Shown here in pieces: positions 18,826 to 28,400 of a stretch of DNA of 48,273 nt. This DNA comes from Bacteroidaceae bacterium. GTDB lineage: Bacteria > Bacteroidota > Bacteroidia > Bacteroidales > Bacteroidaceae. How positions within the stretch are numbered: the stretch's first letter is position 1; each line of letters starts with the position of its first letter. The position numbers and the translations under genes are program-made. The notes beneath the pieces are model-generated. The model did not search any database, was not told the origin of the DNA, and saw only the letters and a program-made list of their open reading frames with translations. Location: NCBI GenBank assembly GCA_017647975.1, contig JAGCJL010000076.1, positions 1 through 48,273 of the forward strand, written 5' to 3'.

Positions 18826-19656
18826 ATGATTACATTTCCTAATGCCAAAATTAATCTTGGTCTTGACATTGTAGAGAGACGTCCCGACGGTTATCATAAC
18901 CTTGAGACTGTTTTTTTCCCCATACCTCTGCAAGATGTTCTTGAGATAAACATCAACAACGAACCCGATGCCGAGGCGTGTTCATTCACAATGTACAATG
19001 CCTCCTTTGACAATGACAGCAATGACAACTTGGTTGTCAAGGCATATAAAGCCCTTGCTGCCGATTACGCATTGCCAAAAGTAAATATGGCCTTATATAA
19101 GAATATTCCTACAGGTGCCGGACTTGGCGGTGGCAGTGCAGACGCTGCATTCGCATTAAAAATGCTCAACTCCATAGCAGGCCTTGGATTGAGTGACGAA
19201 AAACTTGAGGAATATGCAGCAACTATTGGTGCTGACTGTGCTTTTTTCATAAAGAATAAACCGGCATTTGCAACCGGAATAGGAAATATCTTATCTCAAA
19301 CACCATGCAACATTGATGGATATTGCATTGTACTTGTAAAACCCGAGATACATATATCAACCAAAGAAGCCTACTCTCTTGTCGTTCCCGAATACCCGAG
19401 TACAAGACTCACTGAAATTGCAGAGAAACCTGTTACGGAATGGAAAGGTTTGATGAAAAATGATTTTGAAAGAAGCATCTTTGCCAAACATCCTTCCATG
19501 GAAAAAATCAAGACAGAATTATACGATATGGGAGCAATATATGCTTCAATGTCAGGTAGCGGTTCTTCATTCTTTGGTATATTCAAAGAAGAACAGAATA
19601 TAGAAAGAATCAAAGCACAATTCCCCGGCATGTTCTGTTGGTGCAAAGTTCTGTAA
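18826..19656 (+). CDS. ispE: 4-diphosphocytidyl-2-C-methyl-D-erythritol kinase
   Basis: A 276-aa GHMP kinase that phosphorylates CDP-methylerythritol in the non-mevalonate isoprenoid pathway. The N-terminus FPNAKINLGLDIVERRPDGYHNLETVFFPI is diagnostic, with the catalytic Lys in AKIN. The ATP loop is PTGAGLGGGSADAAF, and the third GHMP motif is ASMSGSGSSFFGIF near the C-terminus. The length is normal. The tricorn-like protease gene starts 27 bases after the stop, so they may be co-transcribed without an evident functional link. Confidence 0.96.
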   Translation: MITFPNAKINLGLDIVERRPDGYHNLETVFFPIPLQDVLEININNEPDAEACSFTMYNASFDNDSNDNLVVKAYKALAADYALPKVNMALYKNIPTGAGLGGGSADAAFALKMLNSIAGLGLSDEKLEEYAATIGADCAFFIKNKPAFATGIGNILSQTPCNIDGYCIVLVKPEIHISTKEAYSLVVPEYPSTRLTEIAEKPVTEWKGLMKNDFERSIFAKHPSMEKIKTELYDMGAIYASMSGSGSSFFGIFKEEQNIERIKAQFPGMFCWCKVL

Positions 19657-19683
19657 TTTACAAGCGAAAAACAAAACACAATT

Positions 19684-22600
19684 ATGAAAAAGAAGATTCT
19701 AAGTTTACTATTGTGTGCAGGAGTTCTTTTTGCGAATGCACAAGAGACACCCCGTTGGCTACGTAATGCAGCCATTTCACCCGACGGTACAACTATTGCC
19801 TTCACTTATAAAGGTGACATATACACCGTTGACAGCAATGGTGGCGAAGCAAAGCAACTGACATCAAAAAGTGCATACGACAGTAATCCTATATGGTCTC
19901 CCGATAGCAAAAAAATTGCATTTTCATCAAATCGCGAAGGAAGTGTTGATATTTACATCATTAACAAGAATGGTGGAACACCACAACGAGTTACAACAAA
20001 CTCAAAAGAAGAAAAACCGGTTGCCTTCTTGAATAATGAAGAGATTCTTTTTGAAGCTCTTGGAACACCCGACGTCGCATATAACCAATATCCAAGCGGA
20101 ACATTCTCTCAGATGTACAAAATCTCCGTCAATGGTGGCCGCCCGGTACTTTTCTCGTCGATGAACATGGAGAACCCTGCTATAAGCAAAGATGGCAAAT
20201 ACATCATCTACCACGACAAGAAAGGCTATGAAGACAAGTGGAGAAAACACCACACATCATCTATCACACGCGATATCTGGATGTGCAACATTGATGGCGA
20301 ACGCAAGTTCACAAAACTGACAACAAACAAAGGTGAAGACAGAAACCCTGTGTGGGCCGATGAAAATAATTTCTACTACCTTAGCGAACAAGGAGCAAGT
20401 GCCAATATCTTCAAAGCATCTATAAACAGCGAAGAGAAACCAAAACAGATAACAAAGCACAGCAAACACCCTGTCCGATTCCTCACCATTGCCGATAACG
20501 GTACATTGTGTTACACCTACGACGGCGATATATACACCATGACCGGTGAGAAGTCACCCCAGAAAGTCAATGTAACCATTACTGCCGATATTGCTACAAA
20601 CAAAACAACCAGAGCCAACTACACAGGCGGTGTAACAGCCGGAGCTGCTACGCCTAACGGAAAAGAGTTTGCTTTTGTAGTACGTGGCGATGTCTTTGTT
20701 ACCGCTACCGACTACACCACCACACGTCGCATCACCGACACCCCCGAACAGGAGCGTAACGTCGATGTAAGTCCAGACGGACGTAGCATTATATATTCAG
20801 CCGAACGTAACGGAATTTGGGGTATATACATGACAAAAATCAAACGCGAAGAGGACAAATATTTCACATACGCGGCAGAACTTGAAGAAGAGCCGTTGGT
20901 GGTCAGCGACAAGGCATCATTCCAACCAAAATTCTCACCCGACGGCAAAGAGGTGGCCTTCCTTGAAGACCGCACCACACTACGTGTTATCAACCTTGAG
21001 AGCAAGAAGGTGCGTACAGTTCTTGAAGGCAAATACAACTACTCATATACTGATGGTGACCAGGATTTCGAGTGGTCGCCCGACAGCAAGTGGTTCCTTG
21101 TAAAATATATTTCCGTAGGTGGCTGGAACAACACCGACATAGCCCTTGTAAAAGCCGACGGCAAAGAGATACACAACCTCACCGAGAGCGGTTATTCCGA
21201 TGCACAGCCACGTTGGGCACTTGGTGGAAAGGCTATGATTTGGAGTTCTGACCGTGCGGGCTATCGCAGCCACGGAAGCTGGGGTTCACACCGCGATATA
21301 TATATCATGTTCTTCGACGCTGAAGAGTATGACAAGTTCCGCATGAACAAAGAGGAACTTGCTATGTACGAAGAGACAAAGAAGCTGCAAAAAGAGGCCG
21401 AGGAGAAGGCAAAAGCAGAAGCAGAGAAGAAAGATAAGAAGAAAAAAGATGACGGAAAAGATAAAAAAGACAATAAGAAAGAGGAAGAAAAGCTCTTGAA
21501 GTTCGACATCGAGAACCGTCACGACCGCATTGTACGTCTCACACGCATGTCGGGCAACATTGGCGAAGCGTTCCTCACAACAAGCGGTGACAAGCTCTAT
21601 TATCAGGCAAACTACAACGGTAGCGGTGACCTTTGGGTTTACGATGTACGCGACGGAAGCAACAATGTTGCCGTAAAGGATTTCGGTTGGGGACGTATGC
21701 AACTGGACAAAGAAGGAAAGTTCGCCTACAAAGCATCGGGTAACATCAAGCGTTTTGAGGTGGCATCAAAAGCCGTAAAGAACATTGATTTCAATGCCGA
21801 GTACAACTATCGTCCGCTTGCCGAAAGAGAGTATATCTTTGACCACGCTTGCAACCTTGTAAAGGATAAATTCTATGTAAAAGACCTGCACGGTGTCGAT
21901 TGGGAATATTACTGCAAAGAATACAGGAAATTCTTACCCCACATAGCAAACAATGTCGATTTTGCCGACCTCCTTTCGGAACTTCTCGGAGAGCTTAACG
22001 CGTCTCACACCGGAGCCCAGAGCTCACTCGGTACAAATTACAACACCGCCGTTCTCGGAGCGTTCTACGACGAGGATTATAAAAGCGACGGTTTGAAGAT
22101 CAAGGAGATTATGAAGAAAAGTCCTCTCACGAAATATAGTTCAAAGATTAAGGCTGGTGATATAATCGAGGCTATTGACGGAGAGAAGATTGAGGCTGGT
22201 TGTGACTATAATTACATGCTTGACAATAAAATTGGCAAGAACATACGCCTATCCATGTACAACGCTGCAAAGAAAGAGCGTTGGGAAGAGTGGGTAAAAC
22301 CCGTAAGTTTCGGTCATGAGTACCAGATGCGTTACGAGCGTTGGATTGAAAAGAATACCGCAATGGTTGATTCTCTATCTAATGGCAGAATCGGTTATAT
22401 ACACATTAAGGAGATGAACAGTGACAGTTTCCGCAAGACCTTCTCATTGTTGCTCGGTAAATACCGTAATCACGAAGCGGTACTCATCGACACACGTCAC
22501 AACGGTGGTGGCTGGTTACACGAAGACCTTGCGATATTGCTTTCGGGAAAAGAGTTCCAGCAGTTCGCACCAAGAGGACAATACATTGGTAGCGACCCAT

Positions 22601-22947
22601 TCTCACAATGGACAAAACCGTCGGCTGTATTGGTGTGCGAGGACAACTATTCAAATGCTCATGGTTTCCCCACCGTTTATAAAGCCTTGGGACTTGGAAA
22701 ACTCATAGGTGCCCCTGTTCCCGGAACAATGACCGCAGTGTGGTGGGAAAGCCAGATAGACCCGTCTATAGTATTCGGCGTTCCACAGGTTGCCGTACGC
22801 GACATGAACGGTAACTACCTTGAAAACCAGTTGTTGATGCCCGACATTGAGGTCTATAACACCCCCGAGGATTACCTCAAAGGAAATGACCGACAGATAG
22901 AAGCCGGAGTAAAGCACCTGCTTGAAGTTATAGACAAGAAGAAATAA
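19684..22947 (+). CDS. Tricorn-like S41 serine protease with beta-propeller
   Basis: A 1087-aa exported protein (signal peptide MKKKILSLLLCAGVLFANA). The N-terminal half is a beta-propeller of TolB/WD40-like repeats (SPDGTTIAFTYKGDIYTVD, WSPDSKKIAFSSNREGSVDIY and others). A tricorn C1 region and a PDZ-like segment (IKAGDIIEAIDGEKIEAG, about 820-840) follow, then the S41 peptidase domain. The likely nucleophile is Ser990 in DNYSNAHGFPT. GRIGYIHIKEMN and DTRHNGGGW precede it and PVPGTMTAVWWE follows. Tricorn-type proteases degrade peptides. A Lys/Glu-rich, probably coiled-coil insert lies between the propeller halves at about residues 564-604. The gene ends at a strong terminator. Confidence 0.88.
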   Translation: MKKKILSLLLCAGVLFANAQETPRWLRNAAISPDGTTIAFTYKGDIYTVDSNGGEAKQLTSKSAYDSNPIWSPDSKKIAFSSNREGSVDIYIINKNGGTPQRVTTNSKEEKPVAFLNNEEILFEALGTPDVAYNQYPSGTFSQMYKISVNGGRPVLFSSMNMENPAISKDGKYIIYHDKKGYEDKWRKHHTSSITRDIWMCNIDGERKFTKLTTNKGEDRNPVWADENNFYYLSEQGASANIFKASINSEEKPKQITKHSKHPVRFLTIADNGTLCYTYDGDIYTMTGEKSPQKVNVTITADIATNKTTRANYTGGVTAGAATPNGKEFAFVVRGDVFVTATDYTTTRRITDTPEQERNVDVSPDGRSIIYSAERNGIWGIYMTKIKREEDKYFTYAAELEEEPLVVSDKASFQPKFSPDGKEVAFLEDRTTLRVINLESKKVRTVLEGKYNYSYTDGDQDFEWSPDSKWFLVKYISVGGWNNTDIALVKADGKEIHNLTESGYSDAQPRWALGGKAMIWSSDRAGYRSHGSWGSHRDIYIMFFDAEEYDKFRMNKEELAMYEETKKLQKEAEEKAKAEAEKKDKKKKDDGKDKKDNKKEEEKLLKFDIENRHDRIVRLTRMSGNIGEAFLTTSGDKLYYQANYNGSGDLWVYDVRDGSNNVAVKDFGWGRMQLDKEGKFAYKASGNIKRFEVASKAVKNIDFNAEYNYRPLAEREYIFDHACNLVKDKFYVKDLHGVDWEYYCKEYRKFLPHIANNVDFADLLSELLGELNASHTGAQSSLGTNYNTAVLGAFYDEDYKSDGLKIKEIMKKSPLTKYSSKIKAGDIIEAIDGEKIEAGCDYNYMLDNKIGKNIRLSMYNAAKKERWEEWVKPVSFGHEYQMRYERWIEKNTAMVDSLSNGRIGYIHIKEMNSDSFRKTFSLLLGKYRNHEAVLIDTRHNGGGWLHEDLAILLSGKEFQQFAPRGQYIGSDPFSQWTKPSAVLVCEDNYSNAHGFPTVYKALGLGKLIGAPVPGTMTAVWWESQIDPSIVFGVPQVAVRDMNGNYLENQLLMPDIEVYNTPEDYLKGNDRQIEAGVKHLLEVIDKKK

Positions 22948-22956
22948 ATATCAATG

Positions 22957-22995
22957 ATATAAAAAATGGGAATTTAAAATTCCCATTTTTTATAT
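22957..22995. terminator. Bidirectional palindromic terminator
   Basis: An 18-bp stem (22957-22974 with 22978-22995) with a 3-base loop and internal A6/T6 runs. It overlaps the stop codon of the convergent hydrolase gene (22990) and serves both it and the tricorn-like gene. Confidence 0.85.
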
Positions 22996-23751
22996 CTCTA
23001 TTTCAAGTCCGTCATAGGCAAGATGAACGCCCGGTGGCAGACATTTCTCAAATTTCGCATGAAGACCTATGTGATGCATTAAATGGGTAAAATAGACCTC
23101 GCGAGGTTTCAATTTGTCAACAATTTCAAGAGCCTCAAGAACTGTCTGATGCGTATTGTGAGGTTTTGCAAAACGCAACGCATTTATCACAAGAACCTCT
23201 ACTCCACGTAGTTTTTCAAGCTCTGCCGGCTCAATATAACTCATATCGGTAATATAAGCCAACTTGCCGAAACGGTAAGCAGTGATAGCCATCATACCAT
23301 GAAAAACCTTAAAGGGTAATATCTCCACATCTCCTACCTTGAACGCTGTTCCATGAGACAATGATTTTATAGCCACATTGGGAACACCCGGATATTTCAC
23401 CTTATAAAAGAAATAAGGGAACATGGAACGTATCTGCATCTCGGTCTCCCTGTCGGCATATATCGGCAATTCCTTAAGACGTGTATAGGGACGCAAGTCA
23501 TCAATACCTACAAGATGGTCATAATGCTTATGTGTCATCAGCACCGCATCAATACTTCTAACATCGGCACGCAACATCTGCATACGGAAATCCGGACCAC
23601 AATCAATAAGGAGTGTTGTATCACCCTCTTCTACCAGAGCCGAACAACGTAAACGTGCATCACGTGGATCAGTTGATGTACACACCTCGCACTTGCAACC
23701 GACTTCGGGTACGCCGGTAGATGTTCCCGTTCCTAAAAAAATAAGTTTCAT
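22990..23751 (-). CDS. Metallo-beta-lactamase-fold hydrolase, PhnP/RNase Z-like
   Basis: A 253-aa MBL-fold enzyme. It has GTGTSTGVPEVGC at the start, with Cys pairs CKCEVC. The metal site includes THKHYDHLVGIDD (HxHxDH), then His in KVFHG, Asp in AYITDMSY and the C-terminal His in HLMHHIG. The GCxCxxC segment and overall form match the PhnP group (phosphoribosyl cyclic phosphodiesterases), but related members have other phosphodiester substrates. No phn genes are nearby. Its ATG overlaps the murB stop by 4 bases (ATGA), so translation is coupled to murB. Confidence 0.8.
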   Translation of the reverse strand: MKLIFLGTGTSTGVPEVGCKCEVCTSTDPRDARLRCSALVEEGDTTLLIDCGPDFRMQMLRADVRSIDAVLMTHKHYDHLVGIDDLRPYTRLKELPIYADRETEMQIRSMFPYFFYKVKYPGVPNVAIKSLSHGTAFKVGDVEILPFKVFHGMMAITAYRFGKLAYITDMSYIEPAELEKLRGVEVLVINALRFAKPHNTHQTVLEALEIVDKLKPREVYFTHLMHHIGLHAKFEKCLPPGVHLAYDGLEIEI

Positions 23752-24752
23752 ATTGTATTTACCTCCATACGGAGTTCTACTCCAAATTTATCTTTTACAG
23801 AATCTACTACAGCCTGAGCAAACTCTATAACATCTTTACCGGTTGCTCCACCACGGTTTATCACAACCAAAGCCTGAAATTCATAGACACCAACATGTTC
23901 ATGTGGTTTGTTCTTCCAACCGCACTGCTCTATCAACCAACCGGCCGATAGTTTAACATTACCGCAGGACAATGCATACTGCGGCATTGTTGGATACTCT
24001 TTCTTCAACTTTTCGGCAACATCAGCAACAACAACCGGATTCATAAAAAAGCTACCTGCACTACCAATCTTATCGGGATTCGGTAGTTTGGCATCACGAA
24101 TCTCGCATACCGCACGACGTACATTATGCAAAGTAGCTCCGCCCAATTCGTTTACCTTATCTTTTAGATTTCCATATTCAAGTTTGAAAGAGGGGAATTT
24201 CTTCAAGCGGTATGTAACGAATGTTATCAAATTACATCCTTTTTCTTTAGCCTTGAATACCGAATGACGATAGGCAAATTCACAATCATCGTGTGAAAAG
24301 ACTTTTTTAGAAGCATCTTTTAAAGATATAGCCTCAACCTTTTCAATAAGGTCACCAGCTTCAACACCGTATGCACCTACATTCTGAACAGCACTTGCAC
24401 CTACCTCGCCGGGAATTGCCGAAAGATTTTCCAATCCTCCCCACCCTTTATCAACAGTGTATGCAACAAGACTATCCCAATTGACACCACTGCCCACACG
24501 CAAGAGTACATCATTTTCACTTTCTTCCACGACCTCCATATCTTTTATTGAAGAGTGGAAAATTGTTCCGTCGAAATCATTCACAAACAGCAGATTACTG
24601 CCACCACCAATTACGAATGAGTTTCCCGAGAAACCTTTTGAAAGATATTCGGAAACTTCCAATTCTGTGGAAAAATCAACATATTCGCCGGCAACAGCCT
24701 CTATACCAAAAGTATTATGTTTCAGCAATGAATAATTCCTATAATGTTTCAT
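23748..24752 (-). CDS. murB: UDP-N-acetylenolpyruvoylglucosamine reductase
   Basis: A FAD-dependent reductase that completes UDP-MurNAc synthesis for peptidoglycan. From the ATG at 24752 it is 334 aa (MKHYRNYSLLKHNTFGI). An in-frame ATG at 24773 lies inside the promoter -7 box, so I reject it. Motifs are the FAD-binding FVIGGGSNLLF, GLENLSAIPGEVGASAVQNVGAYGVE split over residues 105-130, FAYRHSVFK, and the catalytic Ser in GSAGSFFMNP. The domain layout fits type I MurB. It is first in a two-gene operon with the MBL hydrolase. Confidence 0.95.
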   Translation of the reverse strand: MKHYRNYSLLKHNTFGIEAVAGEYVDFSTELEVSEYLSKGFSGNSFVIGGGSNLLFVNDFDGTIFHSSIKDMEVVEESENDVLLRVGSGVNWDSLVAYTVDKGWGGLENLSAIPGEVGASAVQNVGAYGVEAGDLIEKVEAISLKDASKKVFSHDDCEFAYRHSVFKAKEKGCNLITFVTYRLKKFPSFKLEYGNLKDKVNELGGATLHNVRRAVCEIRDAKLPNPDKIGSAGSFFMNPVVVADVAEKLKKEYPTMPQYALSCGNVKLSAGWLIEQCGWKNKPHEHVGVYEFQALVVINRGGATGKDVIEFAQAVVDSVKDKFGVELRMEVNTI

Positions 24753-24770
24753 ACGGTTTGTTTTGTTAAA

Positions 24771-24778
24771 CAAAGATA
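24771..24778 (-). promoter_or_regulatory. -7 box of murB, decides the start codon
   Basis: TATCTTTG on the minus strand (24778 to 24771). It covers the upstream in-frame ATG, and transcription would begin near 24764. Only the downstream ATG (24752) would then be in the mRNA. No clear -33 is seen. Confidence 0.55.
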
Positions 24779-24916
24779 CACTTTAGTTTGCAATTTATAA
24801 GAAACTGTTCTAATAAAATTCAATAATATATTGACCTTTACCACTGAAATTACAACCATAATGGCATTACTCTGTTAAAAAAGATGACATTTGTACTTTT
24901 TTAGCAAAATATTATG

Positions 24917-24924
24917 TAATTTTG
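24917..24924 (+). promoter_or_regulatory. -7 box of the PaaI-type thioesterase gene
   Basis: TAATTTTG 25 bases before the ATG. A TTTG at 24890-24893 lies 23 bases upstream, slightly further than usual. An in-frame TTG at 24922 falls inside this box and is not a start. Confidence 0.5.
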
Positions 24925-24948
24925 TACCAATTACAAAGTAAATATAAA

Positions 24949-25425
24949 ATGAAGAAGATTGTCAACCCCTGGATTGAACTTACAGACAAAGGTTATAACT
25001 GTTTCGCATGTGCACCGGGAAACCCTTACGGACTCAAAATGGAATTCTATGAAGATGGCGATGATATCGTTTCATTCTGGACCCCTGATGTCAACTATCA
25101 AGGGTGGCTTGACACATTACATGGAGGAATACAAGCGACATTGCTTGATGAGATTGGCGGTTGGATTGTAGGACGCAAACTACAAACATCAGGAATGACA
25201 ACAAACCTCAATATCAAATACAAGAAACCAGTCCCATGCAACAAGGATGTAGCAATTGAGATACGCGGAAGAATCAAAACCCAGAAACGCAACTTTATTT
25301 TTATAGAGGCTGAGATAATCCACGATGGAACAACATGTTCAGCAGCCGAGATGACATACTTTGCATTCCCTAAGGATGTTGCCAAAAAGGAGTTCTATTT
25401 CAAGACATGCGAAGTTGAGGAGTAA
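24949..25425 (+). CDS. PaaI-type hotdog thioesterase
   Basis: A 158-aa hotdog-fold protein from the ATG at 24949. The central helix motif GWLDTLHGGIQATLLDEIGGW contains the HGG of the PaaI/YbgC-like acyl-CoA thioesterases, with the Asp that acts as nucleophile or base in this group. The following strands (TTNLNIKYKKPVPCNKDVAIEI) complete the fold. An N-terminal CFACAPGNPYGLKM segment with two Cys is seen in a subset of Bacteroidetes and other homologues. The substrate is unknown. It is a single gene between murB (divergent) and the large MG2 protein (convergent, 18 bases apart). Confidence 0.82.
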   Translation: MKKIVNPWIELTDKGYNCFACAPGNPYGLKMEFYEDGDDIVSFWTPDVNYQGWLDTLHGGIQATLLDEIGGWIVGRKLQTSGMTTNLNIKYKKPVPCNKDVAIEIRGRIKTQKRNFIFIEAEIIHDGTTCSAAEMTYFAFPKDVAKKEFYFKTCEVEE

Positions 25426-25443
25426 ATAAAAGCCTTCACGGCA

Positions 25444-28400
25444 TTATTTATCCCCAACACCGGCTTCGTGATAAAGTTCCTTTGCAAGTTTCTTATCCTT
25501 TTTCACTCCACGACCATAGAAATAGCAATCGGCAAGATATTTAGTAGCCTCAGTATTGCCTATCTGATACAATCTGAAAGCACAGCTATAAGCACTCTTG
25601 TACTCCTGCAATGCATCGTAATAATACATCAGGTAGCGTAAAGCATCGCTGCAACCCTTATCGGCAGAAGAGATGATACACTCAAGCGGTGTACCTAATG
25701 CCTCATCACGCTCAACCTTTTCTTCAAGCATAAACATGGCATAATGATACAAGGCTCCTCTCTTTCCATGTAATGCAGCCTTTCGGAACATCTCTTTTGC
25801 AGCAATAGAGTCTATAGGCGTACCTACGCCATTGAGATAACAGCGTCCAAGTTCTTCCAAAGCCTCGGGACATTCCTGAGCAGCCGATTTCTCAAGCCAA
25901 TAGACAGCCGCATCGGCCGACGCTTCACACCCCTTACCATCCTTTATCATCATTGCATATTCATACTGCGATTCAGGATGATTCTTTTCTGCAGCATTTT
26001 TAAAAAAGACCCAAGCCTGTTCTAAATCCTGTTTCAAGCCAAGACCATGCAGATAAGAACAGCCTACACGATAAAATGCCGGCAGATAATTGTACTGCAC
26101 AAGTTCAGCATATGTAACAATACTCTTGGAATATTTCCTTTGATTGAAATACATTTCGGCCAAATCAAATTCTCTCTTGCATTCGTTCCAGAATACAGAG
26201 TCAGGCTGTTGTTCCTCTCTAAAATCAGATGTTTTCACACTTTGCCTTTCAGGAGCATATTCCGGTTCTCGGTTTTCAACATAATAGTCATTACTATAGA
26301 AAACCCCATTATTGTATCCAACAGCTTTTACACTCAAAGATTTACATGTAGAATTATTATAGAGTTCAATTTGCAACTTACCGTCAACAGGTTTTATTGA
26401 TGGTTGCCACAACAGTGTACGACGGAAATCAGTATCATCGGGTTGCTGCTTGCTATAATCAGGAGAATAGAATTGCTTGCTTGCGGTATATCCCTGCAAC
26501 GATGTATAACGGCGTGTACTTGTAGAGACACTCAAATCGGGAACAATACCCTTAAGGCTGTCACACTCGTTGTATGGAATAAAACAAGCAAGGTGGTCAG
26601 GGTTGTTGTTTCTACCGGTGAAATAGGTTGTTGAAGAAAAAAGTCTCATAATACGATCTCTTTCTTGAATATTTAACCATGCCGGAAGAGAAAAATCTCC
26701 ATAAAAGCCACCGGTAAGAAAACCATCATAGAAAATACTATGATTTCCTTTTTTAAAATGATCATTGGACTTACTTTTAAGATAACCCATTTCATCTCCC
26801 ATATACAATGCACTACACTTGTCGCGATCACTGGTAATTACAAGTTCCTTAAAGTTGGTCATCTTCTCAATATTGACACCATGCAAATACTCTTCATCTA
26901 TAACAGGTCGTTCATCCCTGCAAAAATAATTTTTCACAACAACCGGTTGAATCCAGCCTTCTAATGTAAAATGGCGGTCGATTGCACTTTTAAGTACATC
27001 ATTTGCCGACATGACATTCTCATATTCAATAAGAGCATCACGCCTTTTATCTCGTATAAACAATTGGATCAACGAATCCTCATCGACCATACCATATTTG
27101 GACATAATCATATCAGCGACAGACTCTTTAACCATTTCCCTTGATTTGAACACCTTTTCATTCTCAACAGGCCCTTGCAAATATGTCACATCATTGGCAT
27201 ACTCCCACTCATCAAGATAGTCAAGACGCAGTTCACTCAAAGGCGGTGCATACATTCGACGTTGCTTTTTTGCTTTAATCTCGACCTCATTCAAAAGATA
27301 CTCATTCAATCCCAAAGAGAGAATATTACCACTGTTTGCAATGAGTTCCTTATCCTCAGTGTTGAATATCTCAGCATAATGGTAACGACGCGAAACAGGC
27401 GAAAAATAACGATCAAGAGAAAATGCATAATTAACACGACTGCTATGCTTGAAAACAGTTCTTGGAGACAAGGCCACAACCTGTTTGCCTTCAAACTCCT
27501 CAATTTCAATAGTGAACCGTCCTTTATTATCGGTTCTGAAAGTGGTTGTAACAACATCGCCGAAATTATCGGAGTAGTCAAGACGTATCTGATTATACGG
27601 TTGAGGAATGATTTTAGTTTTACCCAGCTCACCTATTTTAGCACTTACAAGCCTGCGATAAAATTTTCCCCTTATATATAGTCCCTTTTCGGGCATGACC
27701 ACTTTTTCAAGATTCTCCGCAACCAATTTACTCCAGTCATATGCCGTCCATCCATGAGTAAGCATTACTAGGTCAAGATGTTCATCACGTTTCTCGTTTT
27801 CAGGGTCAAAATACTGGTGTGCATTTGCAATGTATCCTTTTAGTTCCGAGCCAAGTAACTGATATGTCTGCAGATTATATCCCCATGATGTGGCATGAAT
27901 TCCGGCATTATCAATCACAGATACAGCAAAGTTACAATCAGCATCAAGAGGCTTGCCATCCTCTCGTCCAACCTCTATTTCAATCTTCTCATACGGTTTG
28001 GGGGTTGCAATATTTATAGCACCACCCTTTTCTGTAACCTTAAGTTTCACACTTCCCTTGTCTCCGGCCACTAAACTATCACGACGCACATAAAAGAGAC
28101 GTTCGGCAAGTGGAGTTTCACCATTGAAAACGACTGCCTTGCTGACACCTTCGGGAATATTCTCCTTAGGTAACATTATATGTAAATTCCGTGCATTACT
28201 CTTTTTGTAAAACCCAATACTGTTACGATGTGTCACCAAAAAACCCAATTCTGTGTTTTCAGTATAATTACTTGCTATATCCACTTGTACACTATCATTC
28301 TGCTCTACAAGCGTGATTACCACACCCTCCTGTTCAATTTTTGGCAAAGAGAATGAATACGTGTTCAAAATCCCCTTCTCATTATTTCGCTTTACGACAG

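Noticed and set aside
24753-24773. Upstream ATG for murB
   Set aside because: It lies in the -7 box of the predicted promoter, so it would not be in the mRNA.
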